Position numbers and translations under genes: made by a program
Shown here: positions 1 through 11,810 of the stretch, in pieces
Layout: each line of letters begins with the position of its first letter
Numbering within the stretch: the first letter of the stretch is position 1
NCBI GenBank assembly: GCA_948567375.1
Contig: OX419755.1
Location: 44,521,001-44,585,000, forward strand
Reading direction: 5' to 3'
Length of the DNA stretch: 64,000 bases
From: Lunularia cruciata
Taxonomy: Eukaryota > Streptophyta > Marchantiopsida > Lunulariales > Lunulariaceae
The notes under the pieces: generated by a model
The model's database searches: none
Told to the model about the DNA's origin: nothing
Seen by the model: the letters and a program-made list of their open reading frames with translations, nothing else

Positions 1-1
1 G

Positions 2-1012
2 AAGGACTACTACCCATTGCCGTTCATTGATGAGATCTTGGAGGAGGTTGTAGGTCATGAGAGGTACAGTTTTGGAGATGGTTATAGTGGATACAACCAA
101 ATCAAGATTGCACCAGAGCATCAACAACTCACCACGTTCACCACACCTTGGGGAACTTACGCTTTCAAGGTCATGCCTTTTGGGTTTTGCAATGCTCCAA
201 CCACATTCCAATGGTTCATGAACAAGGTATTTGAACCTTTCATTGGGAAATTTGTGAGAGACTTCATTGATGACTTGTGTGTCTACGGAAGAAAGGAGGA
301 GCACTTTGAGCACCAAATCAAAGTCTTGCAACGCTTGGATGAGGCAAATGCATCACTCAACCCAGAAATGTGCATTTTTGGATGTGAAGAAGGTCTACTT
401 TTGGGGCACATCATCTCCAAGGATGGAATAGCAGTTGATCCTGAGAAGGTGAGGAAAATCTCAGACCTTCCATTCCCTTCAAGCTTGACAGATTTATGCC
501 AATTCTTGGGGATGGTTGGGTACTATAGGAGGTTCATCTTCTCATTTTCCAACAAGGCTTATGCATTGACCATCTACATGAAGAAGGGTGTAGATTACAT
601 GGTGATTTTGGAAGACAAGGAGGCTCTCAAATCTTTTGAGGAACTCAAGCAATCCCTTGTTGTAGCTCCAATTCTTGCTAAACCTGATTGGAGTAAGCCT
701 TTCATCCTCTACATTGATGCTTCTAATGTAGCTATAGGATGCACTCTTAGTCAATTAGACCAAGATGGGCATGATCATCCAATAGCTTATGCTAGTAGGC
801 AAATGGTTTCAGCAGAGAAGAATTACTCTATCACGGAGAGAGAAGGGTTGGCAGTGATCTTTGGTCTCAAGAAGTTTAGACACTACTTGATTGGAGGGAA
901 AGCCACCATTGTCACGGATCACAAGGCTTTGAAGTACATCTTTAACAAGCCTAATGTTGAAGGGAGACTAGCAAGGTGGATGATACTCTTGTCTGAGTAT
1001 GACTACACATGA
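2..1012 (+). pseudogene. Ty3/gypsy reverse transcriptase and RNase H (element 1 pol, 5' part)
   Basis: RT copies the genomic RNA of the element into DNA and RNase H removes the RNA strand. The reading frame is open from the window edge (it enters with KDYYPLPF) to a TGA at 1010. RT motifs are visible: YSGYNQI, FGFCNAPTTFQ, then the catalytic FIDD at 263-274. The connection domain has the LGMVGYYRRF motif. RNase H shows the first Asp in LYIDASN (716-718), the Glu in TEREGLAVIF and the Asp in VTDHKAL. There is no true start here; the frame continues upstream. The frame ends because of a 29-bp tandem duplication, so the piece is a pseudogene fragment. Confidence 0.9.
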
Positions 1013-1037
1013 TACTCTTGTCTGAGTATGACTACAT
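980..1037 (+). repeat. 29-bp tandem duplication that breaks pol
   Basis: Two adjacent copies of a 29-nt unit (980-1008 and 1009-1037) differ at one base. Because 29 is not a multiple of three, the second copy shifts the frame and the TGA at 1010-1012 ends the RNase H frame. Confidence 0.85.
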
Positions 1038-1055
1038 CATGATGGAGATGAGCCA

Positions 1056-2387
1056 GTGGATGATTCCTTCCCGGATGAGGAGCTCATGACAATCTCAGTC
1101 ACTCAAGAGGTTCCAATGGAGTACAAGGAGATTGTGGATTTTGTGACAAGAGGTTACTATCCAGAAGGGATGCATGCTAGGGAGAGGAGGGCCCTTGCAG
1201 CAAGATCTAGACCTTACACAATGGTGGAGGATATTCTTTTTCACCAAGGAGCAGATGGTCTACTTTGAAGAGCAGTGGGTAAGGAAGAGTCTATCTTACT
1301 CATAAAGGAGTTTCATGAAGGTTTAGTATGTGGAGAACACTTTGCAGGAAAGGTGACTGCCTTTAAGATTCTAGATGCAAGTTACCATTGGAGAGGGATT
1401 TTCAAGGATTGTCTTGATTATTGCAAAACTTGTCATGTTTGTCAAGCTTTTGCTAGAAAGTCTACATCCACTCCACCACTTAGATCAATTCCATTGCTAG
1501 GACCTTTTGAGAAGTGGGGAATTGATTTTGTAGGACCTCTCAATAGAACCCCAAGGAACAATTGGTACATTGTGGTAGTTACTGATTACCTTACCAAGTG
1601 GGTTGAGGCTAGATCATTGAGGGACAAGAATGAAGATGAAGTGGGTAAATTTCTTTATGAACGCATTATCACTAGGTTTGAATGCCCTTTGGAGTTGGTT
1701 TCTGATAGAGGAGGAGAGTTTACAGGAAGCATTACTACAGCCATGCTACGACATTTCTCTATCACACATAGAGTAACTACATCCTATAAGCCAAATTCCA
1801 ATGGCTTGGCAGAGAGAACCAATCAGACCTTGTGCATGATGTTGGCCAAAGATGCAAAAATGGAGGGGGCTAAACATCATTAGGACAAGGGGATTCATGC
1901 AGTTTTGTGGGAGTATAGATCAACCATGAAGACTTCCACCGGATATTCTTCATTTCAATTGGTGTATGGTATTGATTCTACCTTACCTATTCACTTTGAT
2001 CTTCCTACCTTCCAAAGCATTCATAGGAGATTGAAGAAAGCACAAGGAGGTGATGCAGAGAAGTCAAGGAAGGATCAACTCATGGAGTTGGAAGAGGCAA
2101 GAGCAGTTGCTATGGTTCGAGTGGAGCAAGCCCAAAGGAAAAAAAAGGAGAGCTATGACAAGAGGCAAGGCAAGAAGAAGGTGGAGACTTTCAAAGAAGG
2201 TGATTGGGTAATGTTGTTTGATTCCATTTGATTCAAGAGAGTGCAAAAGAAGTTTCTGCCTAAGTACTTTGGACCTTTCATAGTGGAGAAGGTGTGGAGC
2301 AATTACACCTATGATCTCAAGGAGTTGGGAGGAAGACACTTTGATAGGATTAACCATGATAAGTTAAAGATGTACCATAGAAGGTAG
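1056..2387 (+). pseudogene. Ty3/gypsy integrase (element 1 pol, 3' part)
   Basis: Integrase inserts the cDNA into the host chromosome. After a linker (1056-1268) comes an HHCC zinc domain (H-H then CKTCHVC, about 1310-1445). The catalytic core has Asp at 1524 (GIDFVGP), Asp at 1704 (SDRGGEF) and Glu at 1812 (GLAERTNQ), with exactly 35 residues between the last two, i.e. an intact DD35E. A TAG at 1881-1883 (where the family has Trp) and a TGA at 2229-2231 (where Arg, CGA, is expected) interrupt an otherwise single frame running to the stop at 2385. No chromodomain follows, in line with a non-chromovirus lineage. Confidence 0.9.
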
Positions 2388-2423
2388 AGAGACCTTCACT
2401 TTGAGGACAAAGTGAAAACTTAG

Positions 2424-2435
2424 TCCGGGGGTAAA
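2424..2435 (+). other. Polypurine tract of element 1
   Basis: A G-rich stretch (TCCGGGGGTAAA) abuts the LTR start directly. This is the expected position of the plus-strand primer. Confidence 0.65.
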
Positions 2436-3127
2436 TGTAACACCCATTTGTGCATGTGTGTGGTATTTTGATATTTAGCTTGGTATTACAAGTATTTAAG
2501 AGATATTATTTATATAGAGATAAAGGATGGTTCTATATTAGTCATGGTTAGCTAAAGTTAGTCATAGCTAAGATAGAGGGGACCTTACTTTAGGGGAAGT
2601 AGAAAACATGAGCACCACTATTTTGGATTTTAGTGTGTTGACTTGGTATTATTCCTAGGTGTTTGGCTTTGAGGAAAGAGTTTAGAACTCTTGGGCCCGC
2701 AAGCCTTTTTGTTTTGGATTCTTCTTTAGTCCAAACATAGCCCATGTGAAGGAATCCTTGACTTAGTGGTTGGGTCAAGATAAGACCAGATGCTTAGGGG
2801 AATATGCCCATGTGAATGGATATTCCTTTCTACTTTTTGACTTTACTTGACATTTAGTCTAGTAACTTGAGTTACTACAGTAATTAGTAACTTTGGTACG
2901 TAATTGTTTCACAAGTATATAAACAAGGGGTGAGGAGGTACTCATCATCCTTTCATTTGCAACTATCTCTCTCTCATTGAGTTCTCTAGTGAGCAATGTC
3001 TTGAGTCTTGGAGTGTTAGCCTTGGAGGAGTATGATGGAGTTGGGGTTCTTTGCCTTCTTAGTCCATGGTGCGCTACCATAATAGCCATCAGAGGTTCAT
3101 CCTGAGTGAGAGATAGGCCAGCTCACA
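2436..3127 (+). repeat. 3' LTR of element 1 (LTR family F, copy 1)
   Basis: The LTR starts TGTAACACCC and ends GGCCAGCTCACA. The ends are fixed by three more copies in the window (12143-12821, 48826-49517, 53359-54053), all 679-695 bp and very alike, plus a decayed fragment at 18381-18746. A TATA box (TATATAAA) lies at 2916-2923, so U3 is about 500 bp; a CT-rich leader follows. The 3' flank is LTR sequence of element 2. Confidence 0.9.
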
Positions 3128-4791
3128 AAACAGAGAGGCAACTTTTGCAGGAAAGAATGAAGTGGTTGGTTAGTGGCAGCAGCAAGGAGGCAATTTTTGC
3201 AGGACTAAGAAGGGGTTTTGGTGAGGTGCAAGAAGAACAAATTTTGCAGGAATGTAAAGGCTGGAAAATTGCATGAGTTGAAAGCTTGGACAGAGGGCAG
3301 ATGTATGGAATGTCAGGGCAGGACTGTGAAGGGTTGTGAGTGGTTGCAGGGGATAGCAATTTTTGCAGGAAGAAGAAGGGTTTTTGGTGAGGTGCAAGAA
3401 GAAGAAATTTCGCAGGAATGTAAAGGTTGGAAAATTGCAAGAGTTGAAAGCTTGGACAGAGGGCAGATGTATGGAATGTAAGGGCAGGATTGTGAAGGGT
3501 TGTGAGTGGTTGGAGTAGAAAAAATTTGCAGGTCTGAAGGGGTTTGGGCAGAAGTTGAAGAGAACTAAATTTGGCAGGGAAGCAAGAGGACAGGAGATTC
3601 AGGCAGTAGAGAATTTTCTCAGGTCTGAAGGGGTTTGGGCAGAAGTTGAAGAGAACAAAATTTTGCAGGGAAGCAAGAGGATAGGAGATTTAAGCAGTAG
3701 AGAATTTTCGCAAGTCTGAAGGGTTGGCTGCATGAGTTGCATAAGGGAACTCTCACGAAGGTGAGAACAGGACTGAGGAAGGAAGATTTTTGTGGAAAAA
3801 TGTGGATAGAGTGATGAAGGACAAAATTGGAGAGGAATTTTTGCAGCTCTGAAGGGGATTTGCTGCAGAAGTTGCCAAAGGATAATCTCCTAAAGGTGAG
3901 GATAGGAGTGAAGAAGAAAGATATTTTTTTTGAGAAAATGTTATGAAGAGTGACTGAACAGGCAGTGATAGGAGCTGGTCAGGAAGAAGAGGAGGAGAAT
4001 TTTGAAGTGGATCAGCTCATCTGGAGCAAGGGCAAGAAAAGATTTGAAGTTGGTTGGCCTGTCTGAATGGAGTGAATCTGATCTGCAAAACAGGGCATAG
4101 GAGAATGAAGAGGTTCGGAGGGTGAGTTGCCTTGTCTGCTGTCGGACAAAGTATATGTGAAGTGCCGGGCTGAGTTGATGAGCAGTTGCAACCTTAGGGC
4201 AGGCATTGTCTTGACTAGAACTATTTGACTTATCCAACCTTGTGAACTTTGTTGTTGAAATTCATGTGAATGATGAGTCTTGGAAGCGGATTTGTGTTAT
4301 GAATTGTGACTAGAGTTGAGGAAAACTCCATTCTAGGAGCTCTCAGTCCGGTCCATGTGAATAGCATAATTAAATGATCTGGGTGCCCGGGTTTATGTTT
4401 GGTTAGATCACTCAGTTGTTGTTTATTTTATTTATTTTATTTTATTAAAGGGCCACCTGACCTAGGTCTATGGACTGCCAGATCCCAAACCATAGCTTGA
4501 ACTTGACGTGAAAATAGAATATAAGACCAGGCAGAGGTAGAAACCATAACACCAGACTCGCATGACAAGATTAGTTTTGCGAAAGTCAAGGATAAAACAA
4601 AACCTTCAGGGAGAACCAACCTCAGGGAAACTAAAACAACAAGTTCATATAGAGACAAATTCTCGACAATCCAGGAGTAGGGAAGGAATGTCAATCTACT
4701 GGAAAAATCCAAAAGAAAGACAGTAAGGAAAAACTAAGCACAAGCAGCCATGTGCTCGGCGCACTCTCGAGACCAAACGTTCTCCATGACA
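3128..4791 (+). repeat. 5' LTR of element 2 (truncated by element 1)
   Basis: The first bases match the 3' LTR at about 11552 onward (GAGAGGCAA then GAATGAAGTGGTTGGTTAG). The last 500 bp match the end of the 3' LTR: the CTCTCAGTCCG block at 4338 and 14100, the GTCCCAAAACCATAGC-type block, and the ACTAAGCACAAG block near 4735 and 14273. The copy carries about 240 bp not present in the 3' LTR just before the last block. The middle consists of degenerate repeats rich in TTTTTGCAGG. Confidence 0.8.
3200..3730 (+). repeat. Tandem duplications inside the 5' LTR of element 2
   Basis: A 166-bp unit is repeated twice (from about 3221 and 3387) and a 90-91-bp unit nearly three times (GGTCTGAAGG at 3531, 3622 and, degraded, 3712). 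The open antisense frames across this stretch are by-products of the repeat and not genes. Confidence 0.8.
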
Positions 4792-4795
4792 TAAG

Positions 4796-4812
4796 TGGCG
4801 ACCATGCTGGGG
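4796..4812 (+). other. Primer-binding site of element 2
   Basis: TGGCGACCATGCTGGGG lies four bases after the LTR end (ATGACA, 4791). It resembles the TGGCGACTCTGCTGGGG-type primer sites used by some plant Ty3/gypsy elements (Ogre type, tRNA-Arg as I recall). Position and sequence both support the call. Confidence 0.7.
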
Positions 4813-4920
4813 AATCTCAAGGCTTGTGCTTAGACGTTACGACTAGTTGGAGTTGGGGAAGGGAACAAGGACAGATTGGACTGATCTAAGTGGACAGTAG
4901 TGAGTTGTGCTGAGGTAGAG

Positions 4921-6593
4921 ATGGGCCCAGAGGCTTCATCTGCAGCTATGACAAGGGAACAAGAGATCTCACTGATTGTCATGGCAACCATGAGAGCCAT
5001 GAAGGATCAAGACAAAGAAAGAGACAGGGTGAAAGCGCAGTCTTCACAAGTCACAAAGTGTCTGCACGCTGTGGTAGATCAGCAAGGGGAATTTGATGGT
5101 AAGGACGTGATCAAGTACCTGAAGGTCTACTGGAGAGAGGTTAAGCTTCATGATCTGGATGAGAACATTGCTATTGCTAGGTTTCCTATGTTGGCTGAGC
5201 TCGAAATCAAGAGGGTGGTTGAGGGCTTGGTAAGAGGGGTGGAGACATGGGAGGAGTTCTCCCAGATGATGAAGGAGGAATTCTTGCTGCAGGATGCAGA
5301 TTGGGTCACCCATGCCATGTTCTTGGATTGGGTGAATGATAGGAGTAAAAACTTGGGGCCTCAAGATCTCCTAACGGAGTTTAACAAGAGATTGGGGCAT
5401 ATGTCTGCCTGTGAAGCTGAGGCCATTAGACTACAGAGGTCTAACTACTTTCTGCAAGCTACGGATAGTTGTTTGTGGGATGAGTTGGAGTATGCACTTG
5501 ATTTGCTCCAACCTGATCGGTTGGGAGCGGTAGAGTGGGGAAAGATTGAGGAGGCGGTTGTCTGGGTAAGCCACAGGCGGAGGCAAAGAGAGTTGGATGA
5601 AGAAGCAATAGCCAAAGCGCCTATTTGGAGTAATGTGGTTGCATCCGGGAGAGGGAGGAGGGACAATGAGTAAGTGAGATGCCCAAAGAAGGAGCAGTGG
5701 ATGAGATCTCACAACTGATGGAGGGGTTGAAGATTCTGACCACCAAGGTCGACTAGTTGCAGAGTGGGAGTAGCACTGCGAGGACGGATAGAGAGAGGAG
5801 GCAACCCTATGGGTGCATGTGGTGTGACATTAAGAGTCATGCCAAAAGAGACTGCCAAGAGCTATCAGAAGCAGTATGCAAACAATGGGTGAAGTTTGTT
5901 GGAGAACCCGGGATGAAGAAGATAGTCTTCTATGATACTGGGGAGCCAATACCGCTGAACGGTAACAAGGGAGGGATGAAGGCTCTACTGGAAAGACACA
6001 TGGGCAAACGTGAAGTAAGTATGGAAGTTGCTGCATTTGAGCCTAGTGTGTATAGTGCAATGAGTATAGTGAAGCAATATGCAGACCTAGGAGAAGTTGA
6101 GAAGAAGAGACTAGCAGAGCAGGTCTGGAGGAAATCAGGGTGGGATGTGCCGGTGCTAATAACTGCCATCACTGCAGAAGTTGGTGCCACTTGGGATGCT
6201 ATTATGGAAGAGAAACAAAAATCTGATCAACGGGCAGATAGTGAAGGGCAGGCAAGGGAAAAGCAACAGCAAGTGGAACCGGAGAGGAGGTAGGTTAGAA
6301 GGAAAGAGGTGCAATTCAGCAATGCACAAAAGAGCAGGGATCAGAATTTGGGCATTGGAGAAGAGTCACAAATGGACACAAAAGGGACAGCAAACCAAAA
6401 GCCGGGAGAGAGATCTCCTAGGAAGGGGCCGGGTTGGCTGTTGAGCCGAGACATAGAAATGGAACTAGATCCGCAAGAGATTGCCAAAAAGTTCTGGAAG
6501 CAAGAAGTGAGGGGTTTCACAAACAAAGAGTTCTTTGGTAGCTCGAGGAAGGATGTGCAGGACTTTATCCTTGTCAAGGCAAAGAAGAAATGA
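4921..6593 (+). pseudogene. Gag of element 2 (capsid and zinc knuckle), broken
   Basis: Gag forms the particle shell and binds genomic RNA. The first ATG after the primer site is at 4921 and the frame is open to 5671. It contains a gag-like helical region (FPMLAELEIKRVVEGLVRG, TWEEFSQMMKEEF, and later DLLTEFNKRLGHMSA). After stops, a CCHC zinc knuckle CMWCDIKSHAKRDC (about 5815-5860) lies in the next open segment (5757-6293), followed by a Lys/Glu-rich linker to 6593. The frame changes several times. Neighbour order gag then protease is normal for the class. Confidence 0.75.
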
Positions 6594-6620
6594 TTCTACA
6601 AGGAAGTACCACACACTTCT

Positions 6621-7503
6621 TTGCTGTACAAGGACGGGAGTGAGGCTGAAGGAGAGGTGGGAACTTTTGGCCTTGAGCTTGAACAGGAAAAACCAGAAGG
6701 TGAGACCCAAGAAGCACGTGTCTATGATGCTGCTCTTGAGGATGAAAAGTCTTTTGTGCCCTTGTCAAAGGAGGTGCAGGACTCCTTTTGGGCAAGAAGT
6801 TGCAGCGAGTGCGAGATCAAGATGCAAGGAGTGAAAACACCGGTGAGAGCGCTGATTGATTCAGGATCTGAGGTCAACCTTGTATCAAAGGCGGTCTACG
6901 ATGAAGTGCGCTGGAAGGTGGACCGTGACATCAACTGGAAGGTAAACTCAGTGAATAGAACCAGAAATGTGTTGTGGGGAGCTTGTCCGGATGTCAGAAT
7001 CAAGATAGGGAATGTGGTAGACCTATTAATGTGTTCGTGCATGATACCTTGCCCTACCCGGTGATCCTAAGACAGCCCTTCATTACTCAGTTTAGAATGG
7101 AGAGCAAAGTTCTGAACGATGGGACTCATGTGGCGAAGGTTAGAAGTCAGAACGGGACCAGAATAGTGCAATTCCCTACTGTGTTGCCGGGCAGCAACAA
7201 GAACAGGAGAGAGTTAAGAGATCCGGAAAAGCCTACTGGAAGGTGGGGTTTCCACTAGGCATCTTGTCAGAGAAGGTGGGAGGACAAGGTGCCCTATGCT
7301 ACATTCCACCGCAAGAGATCAATGAGGAAGACTATTTTGATAGGACCTATGTGGGAATCCAAAGTGGTAGAACTGTTTGCTTTGCACACGTAGGGAGTAC
7401 CACCGGAATTTTGCAGAAAAGAATGAAAGGGAAAGAGAGAGTTCTGAAAACAGCAAGGGAAATGGATGATAGCAAGACTATCATTGGAGTGTTGGAGGAC
7501 TAG
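6621..7503 (+). pseudogene. Retropepsin-like protease of element 2, broken
   Basis: This is an aspartic protease that would cleave the polyprotein. The active-site motif is ALIDSGSEVNLVSK at about 6850-6890, preceded by the substrate-strand-like VKTPVR. A frameshift near 7050 moves the downstream part (LPYPVILRQPFI) into another frame, and it ends at 7256. The segment 7243-7503 is linker with no recognised domain. Confidence 0.75.
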
Positions 7504-7526
7504 GGAGAAGGTAGGGCAGTCCAGAA

Positions 7527-8875
7527 GTGATGGAGGCAATGGAGAAAGGAGAACCCGTGATTGAAATAGGAAGGGAGCTTCATGAAGCACTTTCAAAGTT
7601 GGTTCATGAAGTGAGATGTGACACTAAGTACAAAATAGTGGACAAAAAGGTTCGTCCTATTGCTGTCCCATTGCCATTGGATGCTTCTGAATTCTGCATA
7701 GGACTAGAGAGGAACCGAGATTGAAATAGGAAAAGGATATTGGGCATTTGTTTACTAAAGAGACCTTGGATGAGCTTATAGTCGGAGGGGATGGTTTGCT
7801 CACAGAAGTTGAGCGCCGTGCATTTAAGGAAATGATTGGGAAGTGCGGGAAAGCTTTTTCTTTCAAGATCAAGGAGATTGGGTGTGTGAACCCACAAGAA
7901 ATCACACCGATGATAATTTTCATGGTTCCGCATGTACCGTGGGATCTGAGACCAATACTAGTGCCAAAGGCACTTCTGCCCCAGCTGATAGAACTATTGA
8001 AGGAGAAAGTTCAGGCAAAGATTTTAGAACCATCAGAAGCACCATACTCAAATCGCTGGTTCACCATTCGGAAGAAGAACGGTAAGTTGCGGTTCATACA
8101 TGAAATGCAACCGCCAAATAAGGTAACAATCCGGAATTCTGGTGTAGGACCGGCTGTGGATGAGTTTGCTGAGGAGTTTGCAGGGAGGGCAATCTAATCT
8201 ATAGGAGATTTGTACTCAGGCTATGATCAGTTTCAGCTTGCTGAAGGGAGCTGAGACATAACCACGATGCGAACACCATTAGGATTGATGCGTATGTGCA
8301 CTCTCCTAATGGGGGCTACTAACTTTGTGGCGCATATGCAAAGCGCTATGAATCAAATTCTGCAATCTTTTATCCCTGAGAAGACCCGTCCATTCCTGGA
8401 TGATATACTTATCAAGGGCTGCATAGAGAGCGAGAAGGATGAAACTTTGATGGATGGAGGTATTAGGAGATTTGTCATGGATCATATTCAGGATGTGGAA
8501 GCAATACTGAGAAGGTTGATGGAAGCGGGGGTGACTCTCTCTGGGGAGAAGTTGGCATTTGGGCTTGGAGAAATCCTTGTGGTGGGACACTTGTGTGGCT
8601 CGTATGGGAGGAAGCTGAATCCGGAGAAGGTGGACATAATTGAGAAGATCAAGGACTGTTCCTCGGTTCAAGAGGTAAGAAGGTTCTTAGGGGCATGTGT
8701 TTTCTATTGTATCTGGATTTCGCACTTTGGTCATGTGCCAGAGACGCTCTACCAGTTTTTGAGGAAAAGGATCAGGTTTGTCTGGAGACCGGAACATTCA
8801 GTTGCTATGGCAAAACTGAAGGGAGCACTACAGAACCTGCCTGTGCTCCACCCAGTTGTGGGCGACCGATTATAG
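7527..8875 (+). pseudogene. Reverse transcriptase of element 2, broken
   Basis: The N-terminal RT motifs are SEAPYSNRWFTIRKKNGKLR (about 8035-8095), GDLYSGYDQFQL across a stop at about 8196, and the catalytic FLDDI at about 8392-8406. The connection part carries LNPEKVDIIEKIKDC and VRRFLGACVFY. In-frame stops at about 8196 and 8253 break the palm domain. A Trp (NRWFTI) replaces the usual P/V in the SPVLLV-type motif, a divergent trait. Confidence 0.8.
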
Positions 8876-9507
8876 TTATGGTTGACTCAAGCCCCTATGC
8901 TGCTGGTTGGGTTGTAGGCCAAGATGATGAGAATGGCAGCAGATTTGCAGCAAGGTTTGGAGCAAGGATCTTCATAGAACGGCAGTGGAGGTACCCTCAA
9001 ATCAAACGAGAATTGTGGGGTGCCAAGATAGCACTAAGACAGGATAGATGTTGCTTAATAGGGGCCTATGTCATTCTAGAGATAGATTGCTTGCCGCTGC
9101 TTGGAATGGTTGCCAACTGTGACACTCCAGACATTGCCATGTTGCGTTAGATAGCATTCATTTGGATGTTTAATCCAGAGCTAAGGTACATAGCTGGGAA
9201 GGACAATCCAGTGGCAGATATGCTATCTAGAGCATGTTACAAAGGATCTGAAAATCACTTTATGGTGGATGTGCTTGAGTTGGACTTGAACTTACCCTTC
9301 AGAGAAGAACTGTACAAGGATGATCTTTTGGTGGTTGGGAAGTATCTTAGTTCTTTGGAGAAGAACTCCGAATGGACAAGGGAAGAGTTTGAGAAGATTA
9401 GAAGGAGATCCAGAAAATTCTTGATGAAGGACGGGTATCTTTGGCAAAGACCCAAGGGCAGCTCTGGAGTTCCACTGAGAGTGTTGGGAGATGAGGAGAC
9501 AAAGTAG
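8871..9507 (+). pseudogene. RNase H domain of element 2
   Basis: The segment PIIVMVDSSPYAAGWVVGQ (about 8866-8925) holds the first catalytic Asp. ELWGAK and ILEIDCLPL follow at the expected spacing for the Glu and second Asp. The next segment (9166-9507) starts with PELRYIAGKDNPVADMLSR, the usual RNase H to integrase junction. A TAG at 9148 separates the two segments. Confidence 0.75.
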
Positions 9508-10646
9508 AGAGTGCTACGGGAGTCGCATGATGCAGATGCTGCCAAACATTGTGGGGTTTAGGGTACATACAAGCGCATCCCGAGTTTGTACTGGTAGCCG
9601 GGTATTTATACAAAGGTACAGAGGTATGTGGAAACTTGTGGAATCTGTCAGATCTACTCCAAGGTAAGGCACAAAGATGGTTTGAAACCTACTTATCCGC
9701 TGAATCTTCATTTTTAGTGGGTTTTGGACTTGGTTCATATGCCTTTAGGAGTCTGAGGAGCTAAATATCTAGTACTAGCTAGGGAAGACCTGTCTAATTA
9801 TGTGGAAGGAAGAGCATTGTTGTCTACACATACCCAATAGGTGTGTCGGTTTGTCTTAGAGGATATCATTGCCAGGCACGGATGTTTCTACCGGATGAGG
9901 GCAGATCAAGGTGAGTTGGATGCAAGGGAAGCAGCTGACTTCTTTGCTAAGTTCAACATCAAACTGAACCTGACTACTGCCTACAATCCGGAAGCCAACA
10001 GTAAGAGTGAGCGAGGTCATCCGCCAATAGTGAATGCTTTGGTGAAGGCTTGCCAAGGGGAGACCTACAGATGGCCTGATTTGTTGCCCTTAGCGCTTAT
10101 GGCTGATAGGTTAACTTGCATGATTGGAATGCCGCCTGCTGAATTAGTATCAGGGCACTTACCTATTATGCCTATGGAAGAGGACATCATTAGTTGGAGA
10201 ACTGTTCAGTGGGAGGACAATGTGTCTACAGAGGAATTGATTTGCGCAGAATTGAGCACTTTAACCTGATACCACAAAGAATACAAGTGGCACGCAAGAA
10301 GGTGAAGGAAGCACGGCTGAGGAACAAAGTATATTTTGACAAGACTCACCAACTATGACCAGTGCCTATAAATGAAGGGGACTGGGTGCTGATTTCTGAT
10401 AACAGCCTAGATGTACAGCATTTGACCCTCAAGAAGTTTTCCCGCTGTTGGCATGGTCCATTTGTTGTTACCAAAGTTCATGAGAATGCCACCTACAGTG
10501 TGTGGGAGCTAGATGGCGCTACACATTGTCTGCCTTACGTGGGGAAAAGTGTTAAAATTTTCAAGAGGCGATTACAAACCAAGGAGGAAAGAGATCGTGA
10601 CTTTGGCTTTGGAGGTGATTTGGAAGATGCCACTGAAGAAAGCTGA
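9508..10646 (+). pseudogene. Integrase of element 2, broken
   Basis: The HHCC zinc domain is spread over 9520-9690 (HDADAAKH, then ETCGICQ). The core is recognisable in pieces: VLDLVHMP, then MRADQGELDAREAADFFAKF (second Asp), and TAYNPEANSKSERGHPPIV (Glu). The C-terminal segment 10362-10646 (INEGDWVLISDN, FSRCWHGPFVV, YSVWELDGA) is the usual GPF/Y-like region. There is no chromodomain. Stops are scattered at 9505, 9558, 9762 and 10267. Confidence 0.8.
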
Positions 10647-10693
10647 TATTGATCACTCCGGACTTGCTGGTGCAGACCGGTGGCTGCACAAGA

Positions 10694-10707
10694 TTGGTGG
10701 GGGTGAA
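10694..10707 (+). other. Polypurine tract of element 2
   Basis: TTGGTGGGGGTGAA directly precedes the LTR start TGTCATCGGG. Confidence 0.6.
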
Positions 10708-11810
10708 TGTCATCGGGAAAATAGCCCACGTGTGCCCTTGAGGCTTTTGGTGTGATAAATTTTCTTTTTTCTTCTAGTTGTTGTAAGGAACATGGATTTA
10801 TGTCAATATGTCTCAGGTGTGGTTTTATGCTACCTTGCTGCGGGAGATATTTACTATATTATTGTGAAGCCGGAAAAAGTTATGGTGTTATTAGCTCAAG
10901 GAGTCTTTTAATGTGGCTTGAGCCAAGAAATAATGTTGGGTTACACTAGCTCAGGTTTTTTTTTACGTTATTGGAATGAAAGAGTATTTGCCTTAGTGGA
11001 GGAGCAAAAAAGAGTCTTTTGAGTTAGAAATACTTGGGAAGCTTTAGAGGAGTTGTGACAATGAAAGGTTTGGGAGATAACAGCAGGAAAAAGTTAGAGG
11101 ACAATGAAGGAACTCAGCTCGGGAGGAGAGGTTTTATGGGAGGACAGGATTTGGAGAGGGGGGCAGGTTTTGGGTAGGAGGGGAAGTGACAATGTGCTTT
11201 CAAAGGAGCAATGTGGCGAGGAGTTGAATTTTCTACATGGAGAAGTCGAGAAGATAGAGGCTGACAATAGAGGTTTTTGGGAAGTGACAAAGGGGTTTCT
11301 CAAAGAAAAAGAGGGTGTGTGCAGGGTTTTGGAGAGTCGGGGACAGGAAGAAGGGCTCAGGAGGAAAATTTTGAAGTTGGGAGACTGAGGGCTGAACGGG
11401 AATGAATTTTTGTAGGAAAGCATAGGGCTTGAGATTGAGGAAAGAAAGGTGAGGTTTTCTCTCAAAAGGAAAGAAGGACTGGATTGGTGAGGGGCTGTTT
11501 AGAGAGGAATTTTTGCAGGGAAGCAAGAGGGCAGGAGACTGAGGGCTACACGAGAGGCAATTTTTGCAAGAAAGAATGAAGTGGTTGGTTAGTGGTAGCA
11601 GGAAGGAGAAATTCCGCGGGAAAGAAGGACTGGATTGGTGAGTGGCTGTTTAGAGAAGAATTTTTGCAGGGAAGCAAGAGGATAGGAGATTGAGGGCTGG
11701 AGAGTGAGAAAATTTTTGCAGGAGAGAAGGGTGTGGTTGGTGAGTGGCAGCAAGAGAGAAGAATTTTCACAAGAAAGTGAAGAGAGATTGTGAAGGGCTA
11801 CATGAATGAA

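Larger units (their letters stand above)
1..3127 (+). mobile_element. Element 1: Ty3/gypsy (Athila/Tat-like), 3' part
   Basis: Reverse transcriptase, RNase H, integrase, a polypurine tract and a 3' LTR follow one another on the + strand; the 5' LTR, gag and start of RT lie left of the window. The RT signature (FIDDLCVYG) and the domain order RT-RNase H-IN are those of plant Ty3/gypsy elements, and FxDDFxVFG-like motifs are typical of the Athila/Tat side. The element ends inside a sequence that matches the 3' LTR of element 2, so it was inserted into the 5' LTR of element 2. Pol is broken by a 29-bp tandem duplication and two nonsense codons. Confidence 0.9.

Noticed and set aside
2590-3089. 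Recurrent antisense frames of 61-62 codons in each family F LTR
   Set aside because: They recur only because the LTR recurs; no start context, no domain, and they overlap the LTR promoter and leader.
3123-3440. Antisense open frames of 75-105 codons rich in Ser, Pro and Leu
   Set aside because: They follow the period of the tandem repeat in the LTR of element 2, overlap in several frames, and have no domain.
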